From an uncultured Bacteroidota bacterium (GTDB taxonomy: Bacteria; Bacteroidota; Bacteroidia; Flavobacteriales; Flavobacteriaceae): DNA of 44,594 bases. Below the pieces are notes generated by a model. The model was not told the origin of the DNA and made no database searches. It saw only the letters and a list, made by a program, of their open reading frames with translations. The stretch spans positions 1 to 44,594 of the forward strand of contig CABYBK010000006.1 of assembly GCA_902517245.1 (NCBI GenBank), written 5' to 3'. Positions 29,881 through 37,926 of this stretch are shown piece by piece; the stretch's first letter is position 1; each line of letters begins with the position of its first letter. The translations under genes were made by a program, and so were the position numbers.

Positions 29881-31053
29881 CTAATTAGGATATTCAAATG
29901 TACCATATTTTGTTACCAAGGTTAATTTTTTTTCATGGGATTTTTCTACCCTCCCTATTATTTTAGCATCAACAGAAAAAGATTTTGATATTTTTATAAT
30001 TTTCTCGGCAGTTTCAGGACTTACATACAACTCCATACGATGTCCCATATTAAAAACTTGGTACATTTCTCTTGGTGAGGTACCTGACTCTTTCTGAATT
30101 AAATCAAATAACGGAGGAACTAAAAACAGTTCATCTTTAATTATATGCAAATTGTCAATAAAATGCAAAATCTTCGTTTGAGCACCTCCACTACAATGAA
30201 CCATACCAAAAATAGAATCTCTACCTAATTGATTAAAAATTTTCTTAACAACAGGGGCATAAGTTCTAGTGGGGGAAAGAAGAAGCTTTCCTACGTTTAT
30301 TGGAACACCTTCCATAATTTCAGTCAAAGAACGAGAGCCAGAATAAATCAAATCTTTAGGCAGCAATGGATCATAGCTTTCAGGGTATTTTTTAGCTAAG
30401 GATTTCGAAAATACATCATGTCGTGCTGAAGTAAGTCCATTACTTCCTATACCTCCATTGTACTCTTTCTCATAATTTGAAATTCCAGAAGATGATAATC
30501 CCACAATAACATTTCCTGATTTAATATTAGCATTGTCAATCACATCTTTTTTATCAATACGAGCCATGACTGTGGAATCAACTATAATTGTTCTAACCAA
30601 ATCTCCAACATCAGCGGTTTCCCCGCCTGTACTATGTATACTGACTCCCCATTTTCTAAGTTCGTCTAACAAATCTTCAGTCCCTTCTATAATCGCTGAA
30701 ACAACTTCCCCAGGAATATGGTTTTTGTTTCTTCCAATGGTTGAAGAAAGTAAAATATTTTCTGTAACTCCAACACAAAGTAAATCGTCTATATTCATTA
30801 TTAAAGCATCTTGGGCTATTCCCTTCCAAACTGAAAGATCACCTGTCTCTTTCCAGTACATGTAAGCTAGGGAGGATTTAGTGCCTGCACCATCAGCGTG
30901 CATAACTAATGCATGATCTTTACTTGATGTTATATAATCTGGTATTATTTTACAAAAAGCTTTTGGATAAAGGCCTTTATCAATGTTTTTGATAGCGCTA
31001 TGCACATCTTCTTTTTGAGCAGAAACACCGCGTTGACTATAGCGATTTGACAT
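29881..31053 (-). CDS. purM: Phosphoribosylformylglycinamidine cyclo-ligase (AIR synthase)
   Basis: RYSQRGVSAQKEDVH, HADGAGTKSSLAYMYW, MNIDDLLCVGVTENILLSSTIGRN, STGGETADVGDLVRTIIVDS. Confidence 0.9.
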   Translation of the reverse strand: MSNRYSQRGVSAQKEDVHSAIKNIDKGLYPKAFCKIIPDYITSSKDHALVMHADGAGTKSSLAYMYWKETGDLSVWKGIAQDALIMNIDDLLCVGVTENILLSSTIGRNKNHIPGEVVSAIIEGTEDLLDELRKWGVSIHSTGGETADVGDLVRTIIVDSTVMARIDKKDVIDNANIKSGNVIVGLSSSGISNYEKEYNGGIGSNGLTSARHDVFSKSLAKKYPESYDPLLPKDLIYSGSRSLTEIMEGVPINVGKLLLSPTRTYAPVVKKIFNQLGRDSIFGMVHCSGGAQTKILHFIDNLHIIKDELFLVPPLFDLIQKESGTSPREMYQVFNMGHRMELYVSPETAEKIIKISKSFSVDAKIIGRVEKSHEKKLTLVTKYGTFEYPN

Positions 31054-31116
31054 ATTTTAAATTTCTACAAAATTAAGTTTTTTGTTTTTGTTTTTTAATA
31101 ACGTAGTTTATAGTTA

Positions 31117-33297
31117 TTAACGAATAAACAATAACTCTCTATATTTTGCGAGTGGCCAAATAGAATCATCAATTGTGAGCTCTAATTTATCACAGTGATC
31201 TCGTATTTCATTTAAATAAGGAATCACCATCTTGGCATAAGCCATAGCCTTTTTATTTACATCTTCAATTTTGTTTGCATTTTTTCGTGCTAACACCATT
31301 TGATCAACACCATTTATTATTTTTTTTATGTGATCAGATATTTCTTCTAAGATTATTAGTTGATCATTTGCATGAGATTTAAACTTTTCACCAAAAATTT
31401 CTTTAATACCCTTTACATTTTTAATCAATATATTTTGATATCTAATTGCTGTAGGAATAATATGATTTAATGACATATCACCTAATGTTCTAGATTCAAT
31501 CTGTATCTCTGATATATAAGACTGCATATCTACTTGACATCGTGCATGTAATTCAACAGAACTAAAAACTTTTAAATTTTCAAAAAGATCTACAGAAGAC
31601 TTATCAAGATAAGCAAGAAGTGACTCGGGTGTTAGTTTCATGTCTCTTTTATTGGTTTTTTCTGATGTATTTGCCTTCTTTTTCCCCTCATAATCTTCCA
31701 ATAAAAAATCTTTTATCTCGATAATTATTTCCCGTAAAATATTGAAAATAGCATCATCTTTTTTCATGTTTTTAGTATCTACTAAATTATCAACACCTTT
31801 CTTAAAATCTAGAAGTTGCTCTGTGACTATTGCGTTTAAAACTGTTATTGCTTTAGCAGAATTTGATTTTGATCCCACCGATCTGTATTCAAATTTATTT
31901 CCAGTGAACGCAAATGGAGAAGTACGATCGCTATCTGTATTGTCTAATAAAATTTCAGGAATTTTACCAATCACATTTAATTTTAAATCCGTTTTTTCTT
32001 TTGGCGACAACTTTCCCTTTGATACATTTTCTAAATCTTCAAGGACTTGAGTTAGATGTTTTCCAATAAAGATTGAGAGAATTGCCGTTGGAGCATCATT
32101 TTGACCTAATCGTAAATCATTACTTGCTGATACTGATGAAGCTCTTAATAATGCTTCATGTTTTAAGACAGCTGCAATTGAGTTAACAAAGAATGATAAA
32201 AATTGTAAATTACCCATAGGAGTCTTACTTGGACTCAAAAGGTTTATACCCGTATTAGTGTTCAATGACCAATTTGTATGCTTACCAGAACCATTAATAT
32301 GATGAAATGGTTTTTCATGTAAAAGAACTATAAAGTTATGCTTGTAGGCAACTTTATCCATCAAATCCATCAACAAAGCGTTATGATCAACCGCAATGTT
32401 TGCAGCTTCGAAAACAGATGCAATTTCATATTGACTTGGAGCTACTTCATTATGTTTTGTTTTAATTGGTATTCCCAGGAGTCTACACTCAAATTCTAGC
32501 TCATTCAGACAGATACTTACTCTGGAAGGTATTGAACCAAAATAATGATCACTAAATTGTTGGCCTTTAGAAGGCATGTGTCCCATTAGAGTTCTCCCTG
32601 TTAACATTAAATCTGGTCTTGTTTGAGCTAGTGCACGGTCAACAAGAAAAAATTCTTGCTCCCAGCCCATAGTTGCAGTGACTTTACTGATATTCTTGTC
32701 AAAAAAACGACAAACTTCTGTAGCTGCCTCGTCTAATTTTTCAAGTGATTTTAAAAGGGGGCTTTTATAATCCAATGCCACTCCGGTATATGAAACAAAA
32801 GTTGTTGGGATACATAGGGTTGTTTCATATAAAAAAGCTGGCGAGGATGGATCCCATGTAGAATATCCTCTTGCTTCAAAAGTATTTCTAATACCACTAT
32901 TTGAAAAGTTCGGAAAATCAGGGATTTGCTGGACCAACTGTTCTCCTTCAAATTTTTCAAGTTGATTTCCAGAATTATCTAAATCAAAAAAAGAATCGTG
33001 CTTTTCTGCCGTAGCACCAGTTAGTGGTTGAAACCAATGAGTAAAATGTGTAGCACCATTTGAAATTGCCCATGACTTCATCGCCGCTGCAATTTGGTCA
33101 GCAATAATTGAGCTTATAGGTATTTGCTTCTCAATAGATTGCTGCATCTGGTAAAATGTTTTCTCGCTTAAGTATTTTTGCAACTTAGTTCGATCAAATA
33201 CATGCTTAGCAAAATCTCTTGGATCAATCTTAATTTTTTTAACAAGATTTGGTTCTGAGGATAGTTTTTTAAGTATTTTTTTTCGTAGCGTTTGCAT
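31117..33297 (-). CDS. glnN: Type III glutamine synthetase
   Basis: 726 aa; THFTHWFQPLTG, GWEQEFFLVD, KHNEVAPSQYEIA, HEKPFHHINGSGKHTNWSLNT, RLGQNDAPTAILS. Confidence 0.95.
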   Translation of the reverse strand: MQTLRKKILKKLSSEPNLVKKIKIDPRDFAKHVFDRTKLQKYLSEKTFYQMQQSIEKQIPISSIIADQIAAAMKSWAISNGATHFTHWFQPLTGATAEKHDSFFDLDNSGNQLEKFEGEQLVQQIPDFPNFSNSGIRNTFEARGYSTWDPSSPAFLYETTLCIPTTFVSYTGVALDYKSPLLKSLEKLDEAATEVCRFFDKNISKVTATMGWEQEFFLVDRALAQTRPDLMLTGRTLMGHMPSKGQQFSDHYFGSIPSRVSICLNELEFECRLLGIPIKTKHNEVAPSQYEIASVFEAANIAVDHNALLMDLMDKVAYKHNFIVLLHEKPFHHINGSGKHTNWSLNTNTGINLLSPSKTPMGNLQFLSFFVNSIAAVLKHEALLRASSVSASNDLRLGQNDAPTAILSIFIGKHLTQVLEDLENVSKGKLSPKEKTDLKLNVIGKIPEILLDNTDSDRTSPFAFTGNKFEYRSVGSKSNSAKAITVLNAIVTEQLLDFKKGVDNLVDTKNMKKDDAIFNILREIIIEIKDFLLEDYEGKKKANTSEKTNKRDMKLTPESLLAYLDKSSVDLFENLKVFSSVELHARCQVDMQSYISEIQIESRTLGDMSLNHIIPTAIRYQNILIKNVKGIKEIFGEKFKSHANDQLIILEEISDHIKKIINGVDQMVLARKNANKIEDVNKKAMAYAKMVIPYLNEIRDHCDKLELTIDDSIWPLAKYRELLFIR

Positions 33298-33386
33298 AAA
33301 ATAACGAGATTATTAAGCTCTCAAAGATAGGAATTTTGAATATTTGTTTGTGATTATTAAAAATATTGAGATAAATTAAATTTTTG

Positions 33387-33407
33387 CCCTAAAAAAATAG
33401 GGGGTTA
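33387..33407. promoter_or_regulatory. Candidate nitrogen operator, element 1 (CCCTA-N6-TAGGGGGTTAA) between GSIII and GSII
   Basis: Same geometry as 20715-20735; lies between divergent glutamine synthetase genes. Confidence 0.6.
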
Positions 33408-33451
33408 ATAAAAATTAATTATTGTTAATTTCTTTATTGCATATCATAAAA

Positions 33452-33479
33452 GGGGGGTCATTTTAATCCATTATTTTAG
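33452..33479 (+). promoter_or_regulatory. Element 2 (GGGGGGT) followed by -7-like TATTTTAG upstream of GSII
   Basis: GGGGGGT at 33452-33458 and TATTTTAG at 33472-33479 (one mismatch to TAnnTTTG); spacing parallels the porin-glnK-amtB promoter. Confidence 0.45.
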
Positions 33480-33495
33480 TTAAAAATTTTTAATC

Positions 33496-34503
33496 ATGAG
33501 TAAAGCTAAACTTGAATATATATGGTTAGATGGTTATCAACCGACAGCTAACCTTAGAAGTAAAACTAAAATTGTAACTGATTTTAAAGGAACTTTAAAT
33601 GACTGCCCAATGTGGTCTTTTGATGGATCTTCAACACTTCAAGCAGAAGGAAATTCGTCTGACTGTTTATTGAAACCTGTAGCATTGTATCAGGATCCTG
33701 ATCGAAAAAATGGATGGCTAGTTATGACAGAGGTTTTAAATGCAGACGGAACCCCGCACATTTCTAATGGAAGAGCAACTATTGACGACGATGATAATGA
33801 CTTCTGGTTCGGTTTTGAACAAGAATACTTTTTGTGGGACCCAGAAACAAACCTTCCATTAGGCTTTCCGAGAGACCAAACTCCTCAAGGTCAGTTCTAT
33901 TGTTCTGTAGGTGCCAAAAATGCTTTTGGTCGTGAAATGATTGAAGAACATCTTGATCAATGCATTGAAGCTGGAATAAATGTTGAAGGAATAAATGCTG
34001 AGGTAGCCTCTGGACAGTGGGAGTATCAATGCTTTGCTCAGGGAGCAAAACTTGCTGGGGATGAGATGTGGATATCTCGATACCTATTAGAGCGGTTAGG
34101 TGAAAAGTATGGTTTAGCTATTGATTGGCACCCAAAACCTCTCGGTGATACTGATTGGAATGGCTCTGGTATGCATGCTAATTTCTCTAATGAAATCCTC
34201 CGAACATGTGGTTCTCAGGAAACTTACGAAAAGATTTGTGAAGCCTTTCGACCTGTTGTTAAAGAACATATAGAAGTATATGGAGCTCACAACGATCAGC
34301 GTCTAACAGGAAAACACGAGACTCAATCAATCGACGAATTCAGCTTTGGTATATCAGATCGAGGAGCTTCAATTAGGATCCCGATTTTAACTGTAGAGAA
34401 AGGATGGAAAGGTTGGCTAGAAGATAGAAGACCAGCTTCTAATGGAGATCCATACAAAATTGCCTCTCGAATAATAAAAACAGTTAAATCAGCTAAAATT
34501 TAG
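33496..34503 (+). CDS. Type II (eukaryote-like) glutamine synthetase
   Basis: YIWLDGYQPTANLRSKTKI, WSFDGSSTLQAEGNSSDCLLKPVALY, FGFEQEYFLWD, GKHETQSIDEFSFGISDRGASIRIP. Confidence 0.95.
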   Translation: MSKAKLEYIWLDGYQPTANLRSKTKIVTDFKGTLNDCPMWSFDGSSTLQAEGNSSDCLLKPVALYQDPDRKNGWLVMTEVLNADGTPHISNGRATIDDDDNDFWFGFEQEYFLWDPETNLPLGFPRDQTPQGQFYCSVGAKNAFGREMIEEHLDQCIEAGINVEGINAEVASGQWEYQCFAQGAKLAGDEMWISRYLLERLGEKYGLAIDWHPKPLGDTDWNGSGMHANFSNEILRTCGSQETYEKICEAFRPVVKEHIEVYGAHNDQRLTGKHETQSIDEFSFGISDRGASIRIPILTVEKGWKGWLEDRRPASNGDPYKIASRIIKTVKSAKI

Positions 34504-34524
34504 CCTGTTTTTATATAAAAAAAC

Positions 34525-34560
34525 AAAACCTCCTTGTTTAAAAGTAAGGAGGTTTTTTTA
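34525..34560. terminator. Intrinsic, probably bidirectional terminator between convergent GSII and CaCA exchanger
   Basis: AAAACCTCCTT (34525-34535) / AAGGAGGTTTT (34546-34556) followed by T tract. Confidence 0.88.
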
Positions 34561-35514
34561 TATCAGTTTATTTATAAATAAAAGGTAAAATAATAATAAT
34601 AAAATACCCTCTGCCCTGCCTAACTTCATTTTATTTGGAAAAAACACAAGAGGTAGTATAAGAAATGCCAGGGAGACCATCCAAATCAAATCACTATCAA
34701 TAAGGCCTTTATCTGAAATTACTATTGGTGAAAGTATTCCAGTTATTCCAATAACACCCAGCATATCAAAAATATTAGATCCTATTAGATTACCTAAAGA
34801 AATATTTTGTTCCTTATTTATGATTGCGACTATAGATGTAGATAATTCTGGAATACTTGTCCCAAAAGCAATGATTGTTACGCCGATAATCCTTTCACTA
34901 ATTCCCAGCTTTGAAGCTAAACTCACTGCACCTTTAATTAAAACCTCAGATCCAAGCCACAAGAAAAAACTACCAAAAATTAATAAAGAAAATATTTTTA
35001 AAAATTTCATACTTGTATCTACGTCAATCTCTTGATCATTAATTCTATTTTTTTGAAAAAGAAAAAGAGATATAAGATAGGCTACTAGAACAGCAATAAA
35101 TAAAATTGACTCAAATAGAGTTAAGGTGTAATCACTTTTTAAAAGAAAATAAAAAAGCAGAGTAACAAAAATCATTGCAGGCCAATCATACTTGATAAAA
35201 ATTTTATCGATTTTAATTGGTGTTATAAATACAACAATTCCAAGAACTAGAGCTAGGTTAGCTATGTTTGAACCAACAATATTTCCTACCGCTAAGTCGG
35301 GATAGCCATTTAAAGCAGCATTAATACTTACTATGAGTTCTGGAGCAGAGGTTGCAAAAGATACAACCGTCATGCCTACAACTATTTTTGGAATATTTAG
35401 TCGTAGAGAAAATAAAATAGCTGAGTCTAAAACCCAATCCCCTCCTTTTATCAATAATATAAGTCCTAAGACAATTGCTAAATATTCCATAATTAAAATT
35501 CCTACAATATACAC
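34558..35514 (-). CDS. CaCA-family sodium/calcium antiporter
   Basis: Duplicated exchanger repeats: FATSAPELIVSINAALNGYPDLAVGNIVGSNIANLALVLG and IAFGTSIPELSTSIVAIINKEQNISLGNLIGSNIFDMLGVIG. Confidence 0.95.
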   Translation of the reverse strand: MYIVGILIMEYLAIVLGLILLIKGGDWVLDSAILFSLRLNIPKIVVGMTVVSFATSAPELIVSINAALNGYPDLAVGNIVGSNIANLALVLGIVVFITPIKIDKIFIKYDWPAMIFVTLLFYFLLKSDYTLTLFESILFIAVLVAYLISLFLFQKNRINDQEIDVDTSMKFLKIFSLLIFGSFFLWLGSEVLIKGAVSLASKLGISERIIGVTIIAFGTSIPELSTSIVAIINKEQNISLGNLIGSNIFDMLGVIGITGILSPIVISDKGLIDSDLIWMVSLAFLILPLVFFPNKMKLGRAEGILLLLFYLLFINKLI

Positions 35515-35620
35515 TGAAGTTTAAGAATCTTAAAGCCTTAAAATAAAAAGAAAATAATTTTATTTATTCATTAATGATTTACAATTCTGCAGGTAATTTT
35601 AAGGAATTAAGGAGCAGAAA

Positions 35621-35770
35621 TCATTTTTTAAATATCCTAATCAGATAGTAGATGCCTAAAGAACCTAATCCTGCTATTAATAGTTTATCTGCATATTGCC
35701 AAGACAAAAGCTTAAACAGGATAGCAAAACAAGTGACAGAAAATCCAAAATATTTAAGCTTTAAAATCAT
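35621..35770 (-). CDS. Small membrane protein, 49 aa (absent from the supplied ORF track)
   Basis: Manual translation MILKLKYFGFSVTCFAILFKLLSWQYADKLLIAGLGSLGIYYLIRIFKK*; ATGA overlap with the upstream ORF 35767..35955. Confidence 0.65.
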   Translation of the reverse strand: MILKLKYFGFSVTCFAILFKLLSWQYADKLLIAGLGSLGIYYLIRIFKK

Positions 35771-35955
35771 ATATTAATATTAAAGAAATTATTTTTTTTA
35801 AATAATTGTGTAAAAACAAAAAGTGAAAAACCCATACAAAAGTAACCTATTGCATCAAAATATTTTCCATCTAAAAGGCTATTAATCGTAACAATGACAA
35901 AAATTGAGAGTGTAGTAAAACTTAAGATTTTGATTAGTTTGTTTTTATTTATCAT
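35767..35955 (-). CDS. Small two-TM membrane protein (62 aa)
   Basis: Hydrophobic segments LSFTTLSIFVIVTINSLL and FDAIGYFCMGFSLFVF; coupled to next small ORF. Confidence 0.6.
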   Translation of the reverse strand: MINKNKLIKILSFTTLSIFVIVTINSLLDGKYFDAIGYFCMGFSLFVFTQLFKKNNFFNINI

Positions 35956-35968
35956 TTAAAATAAAGTT

Positions 35969-36019
35969 ATGGAATTAAGTATAAGTAAAAAAGAAAAACA
36001 CGGAGTAGAGATATTGTAA
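35969..36019 (+). pseudogene. Short coding remnant ending ...KKEKHGVEIL*
   Basis: The 29 bp at 35991-36019 match 36736-36764 at 25/29 positions, including the stop codon. Confidence 0.4.
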
Positions 36020-36053
36020 AGTTTTTATATTGCATCTTATTAATCATAAATCA

Positions 36054-36650
36054 ATGAAAAAGTTATTTGTAATGTTTCTATGCATTTTAATGTTTTCTTG
36101 TTTCAAAACAGACATAAAGCAATATGAGACTTGGAATCAAGACCCTGCAACTAAAGTAAGTGGATTACAAATTAATGCTGTACGAAGTCAATATAATGCT
36201 CATAGCGGAAAAAAATTTTTATCTAAATATGATGAAACAATGTGGGCAGATACAGAAAATTATTTTAGCTCCTTTTCTGATATAAAATTTGATATTGATA
36301 TAAGGTTTTTTAATGCTGCTGAACATTTCATATCCTTCTTTAATATTGGTGAAGATATTTCATATTGTAAAGGATGGAAAAAAGGTGAAAACACTTATGA
36401 TGGAAAAAAATGGAATATAACTATTAAAAAAGATGAGTGGGATGTTTTTTGGTTTGATTATGATTATTACGGGACTGGTCAAGAAATTGAATATACAATA
36501 ACCTATAAATACGAAGTAATTGATGGTTTACTCCATTTTTCAAACTCTGAAGATCAATCATTTATTTTTCATCCATCAGATAAAAATTACTCAAAAGGAT
36601 TAATCGACACAGATGAAATAATTGAACAAGAAGGTTGTCTGTTCTTGTAA
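36054..36650 (+). CDS. Hypothetical lipoprotein (ORF track start 36030; likely ATG 36054)
   Basis: Lipobox-like MKKLFVMFLCILMFSC followed by a mature domain of unknown family. Confidence 0.7.
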   Translation: MKKLFVMFLCILMFSCFKTDIKQYETWNQDPATKVSGLQINAVRSQYNAHSGKKFLSKYDETMWADTENYFSSFSDIKFDIDIRFFNAAEHFISFFNIGEDISYCKGWKKGENTYDGKKWNITIKKDEWDVFWFDYDYYGTGQEIEYTITYKYEVIDGLLHFSNSEDQSFIFHPSDKNYSKGLIDTDEIIEQEGCLFL

Positions 36651-36659
36651 TTAGGATAA

Positions 36660-36764
36660 ACTAAATCATCGGTATATCCTCTTCATAAAGTTACAGTAGA
36701 TGAAAAAGAAAGGATGGACAGGGTTCGTGCATATGAAGAAAAACACGGCGTTAAGATATTATAA
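36660..36764 (+). pseudogene. Coding remnant [34 protein letters not shown]
   Basis: Protein-like 34-codon open segment with no start, ending in the same KHGVxIL-stop motif as 35991-36019. Confidence 0.45.
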
Positions 36765-36793
36765 GTATATTGAACTATCTTAAAACCAACACA

Positions 36794-37501
36794 ATGAAAA
36801 AGCTACTTCTTGTTTTACTGTTTATTTCGTCAACCGTGTCTTGTTCTCCAGATGAAGAAACTCTAACTACAACAACAGAGCCCATATTTCCTATTTATTT
36901 AGACTCTAATGGAATTACAATAAAAGCATATGATTTTGCTTTAGTTGGGAATGAATATGAACTTAATGGAGTAAGCTATACTGTTGTCGATGATTCAACT
37001 ATTGATGCCCAAATAGCAAACGCTAATGTTAACCTATGTACAACATTTGTAAATAATATGAGCGAACTATTTAAAGATAATTCATCGTTTAACTCTGACA
37101 TTAATTTTTGGGATACTTCAAGTGTTACTTCAATGAATAGTATATTTGAAAATGCAACAGCATTTAATCAAGATATTGGTAATTGGGATACTTCAAGTGT
37201 GACTGATATGTCAAGTATGTTTTATGAAGCATCATCATTCAATCAAGATATTGGTAACTGGAATACTTCAAGTGTGACTGATATGGTTGGTATGTTTTAT
37301 GAAGCATCATCATTCAATCAAGACATAGGCAGTTGGGATACTTCTAAAGTGACTAGTATGGAACGAATGTTCTGGGCTGCTGATGCATTCAATCAAGACC
37401 TTTCAGGATGGTGTGTTTCTAATATTAGTTCTGAACCTGCTGGGTTTGCAACTTCTTCCCTAACAAACTTTAAGAAACCTGTCTGGGGGACTTGTCCTTA
37501 A
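36794..37501 (+). CDS. BspA-family (DUF285) repeat surface lipoprotein (ORF track start 36770; likely ATG 36794)
   Basis: [19 protein letters not shown] lipobox; tandem [25 protein letters not shown] repeats. Confidence 0.92.
   Translation: MKKLLLVLLFISSTVSCSPDEETLTTTTEPIFPIYLDSNGITIKAYDFALVGNEYELNGVSYTVVDDSTIDAQIANANVNLCTTFVNNMSELFKDNSSFNSDINFWDTSSVTSMNSIFENATAFNQDIGNWDTSSVTDMSSMFYEASSFNQDIGNWNTSSVTDMVGMFYEASSFNQDIGSWDTSKVTSMERMFWAADAFNQDLSGWCVSNISSEPAGFATSSLTNFKKPVWGTCP
37088..37417 (+). repeat. 75-bp in-frame tandem repeats inside the BspA-like gene
   Basis: Units start at about 37088, 37163, 37238, 37313 and a partial at 37388, each encoding about 25 aa (FNQDIG.WDTS.VT.M..MF..A..). Confidence 0.9.
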
Positions 37502-37570
37502 ACCCCAGTCATATCATCTTCAGTAAGTTCTGGGATTTGTGATTCTTTAAGTGTAACCGTAACAGGTTAA
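37502..37570 (+). pseudogene. In-frame remnant directly after the BspA-like stop codon (TPVISSSVSSGICDSLSVTVTG*)
   Basis: Open for 22 codons in the same frame immediately after TAA at 37499-37501. Confidence 0.3.
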
Positions 37571-37677
37571 CAGGGTCGTTGGATAATAGTACCATATAAT
37601 AATAAACCCCCAAAAAGGAAAACGATTTGGATTCCAATAGGGGGGTTCAAGAGTAGGTTTCTCCGCTTCCTTTTTTA

Positions 37678-37791
37678 ATGTCTTACGAAGCAACTAATTC
37701 TTATGGTGCTGCAGTTGAAGGTTTTGAAATGCTTGAATTTAATGCAAAGCTAAAAGAAACAGCAGGTAGTGTTATGTTAAGAATGAATTAA
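37678..37791 (+). pseudogene. Short 37-aa ORF/remnant MSYEATNSYGAAVEGFEMLEFNAKLKETAGSVMLRMN*
   Basis: Manual translation; protein-like composition but isolated. Confidence 0.3.
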
Positions 37792-37834
37792 ACACGAAGT
37801 AAAAAATTCTTTAGTATTTAGTAAAAAAGGATGT

Positions 37835-37842
37835 TATATTTG
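37835..37842 (+). promoter_or_regulatory. Candidate -7 box TATATTTG upstream of tRNA-Arg
   Basis: Exact match to Bacteroidetes TAnnTTTG consensus, about 105 bp upstream of the tRNA. Confidence 0.35.
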
Positions 37843-37926
37843 CCCCTCACAATAAGTGAAAAACAATATTTTGTAATACGTAGTGTAATACTTGATTGTT
37901 AACAGAGGCACAAAATGTCCTCTAAC

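Noticed and set aside
31742-32050. 102-aa plus ORF opposite glnN
   Set aside because: Antisense to conserved GSIII sequence.
33437-33460. Possible sigma-54 promoter upstream of GSII (TTGCA and G-run)
   Set aside because: No GG-N10-GC arrangement with correct spacing.
37088-37417. Regular repeats considered as CRISPR
   Set aside because: 75-bp contiguous in-frame repeats without spacers, encoding DUF285-like peptides.
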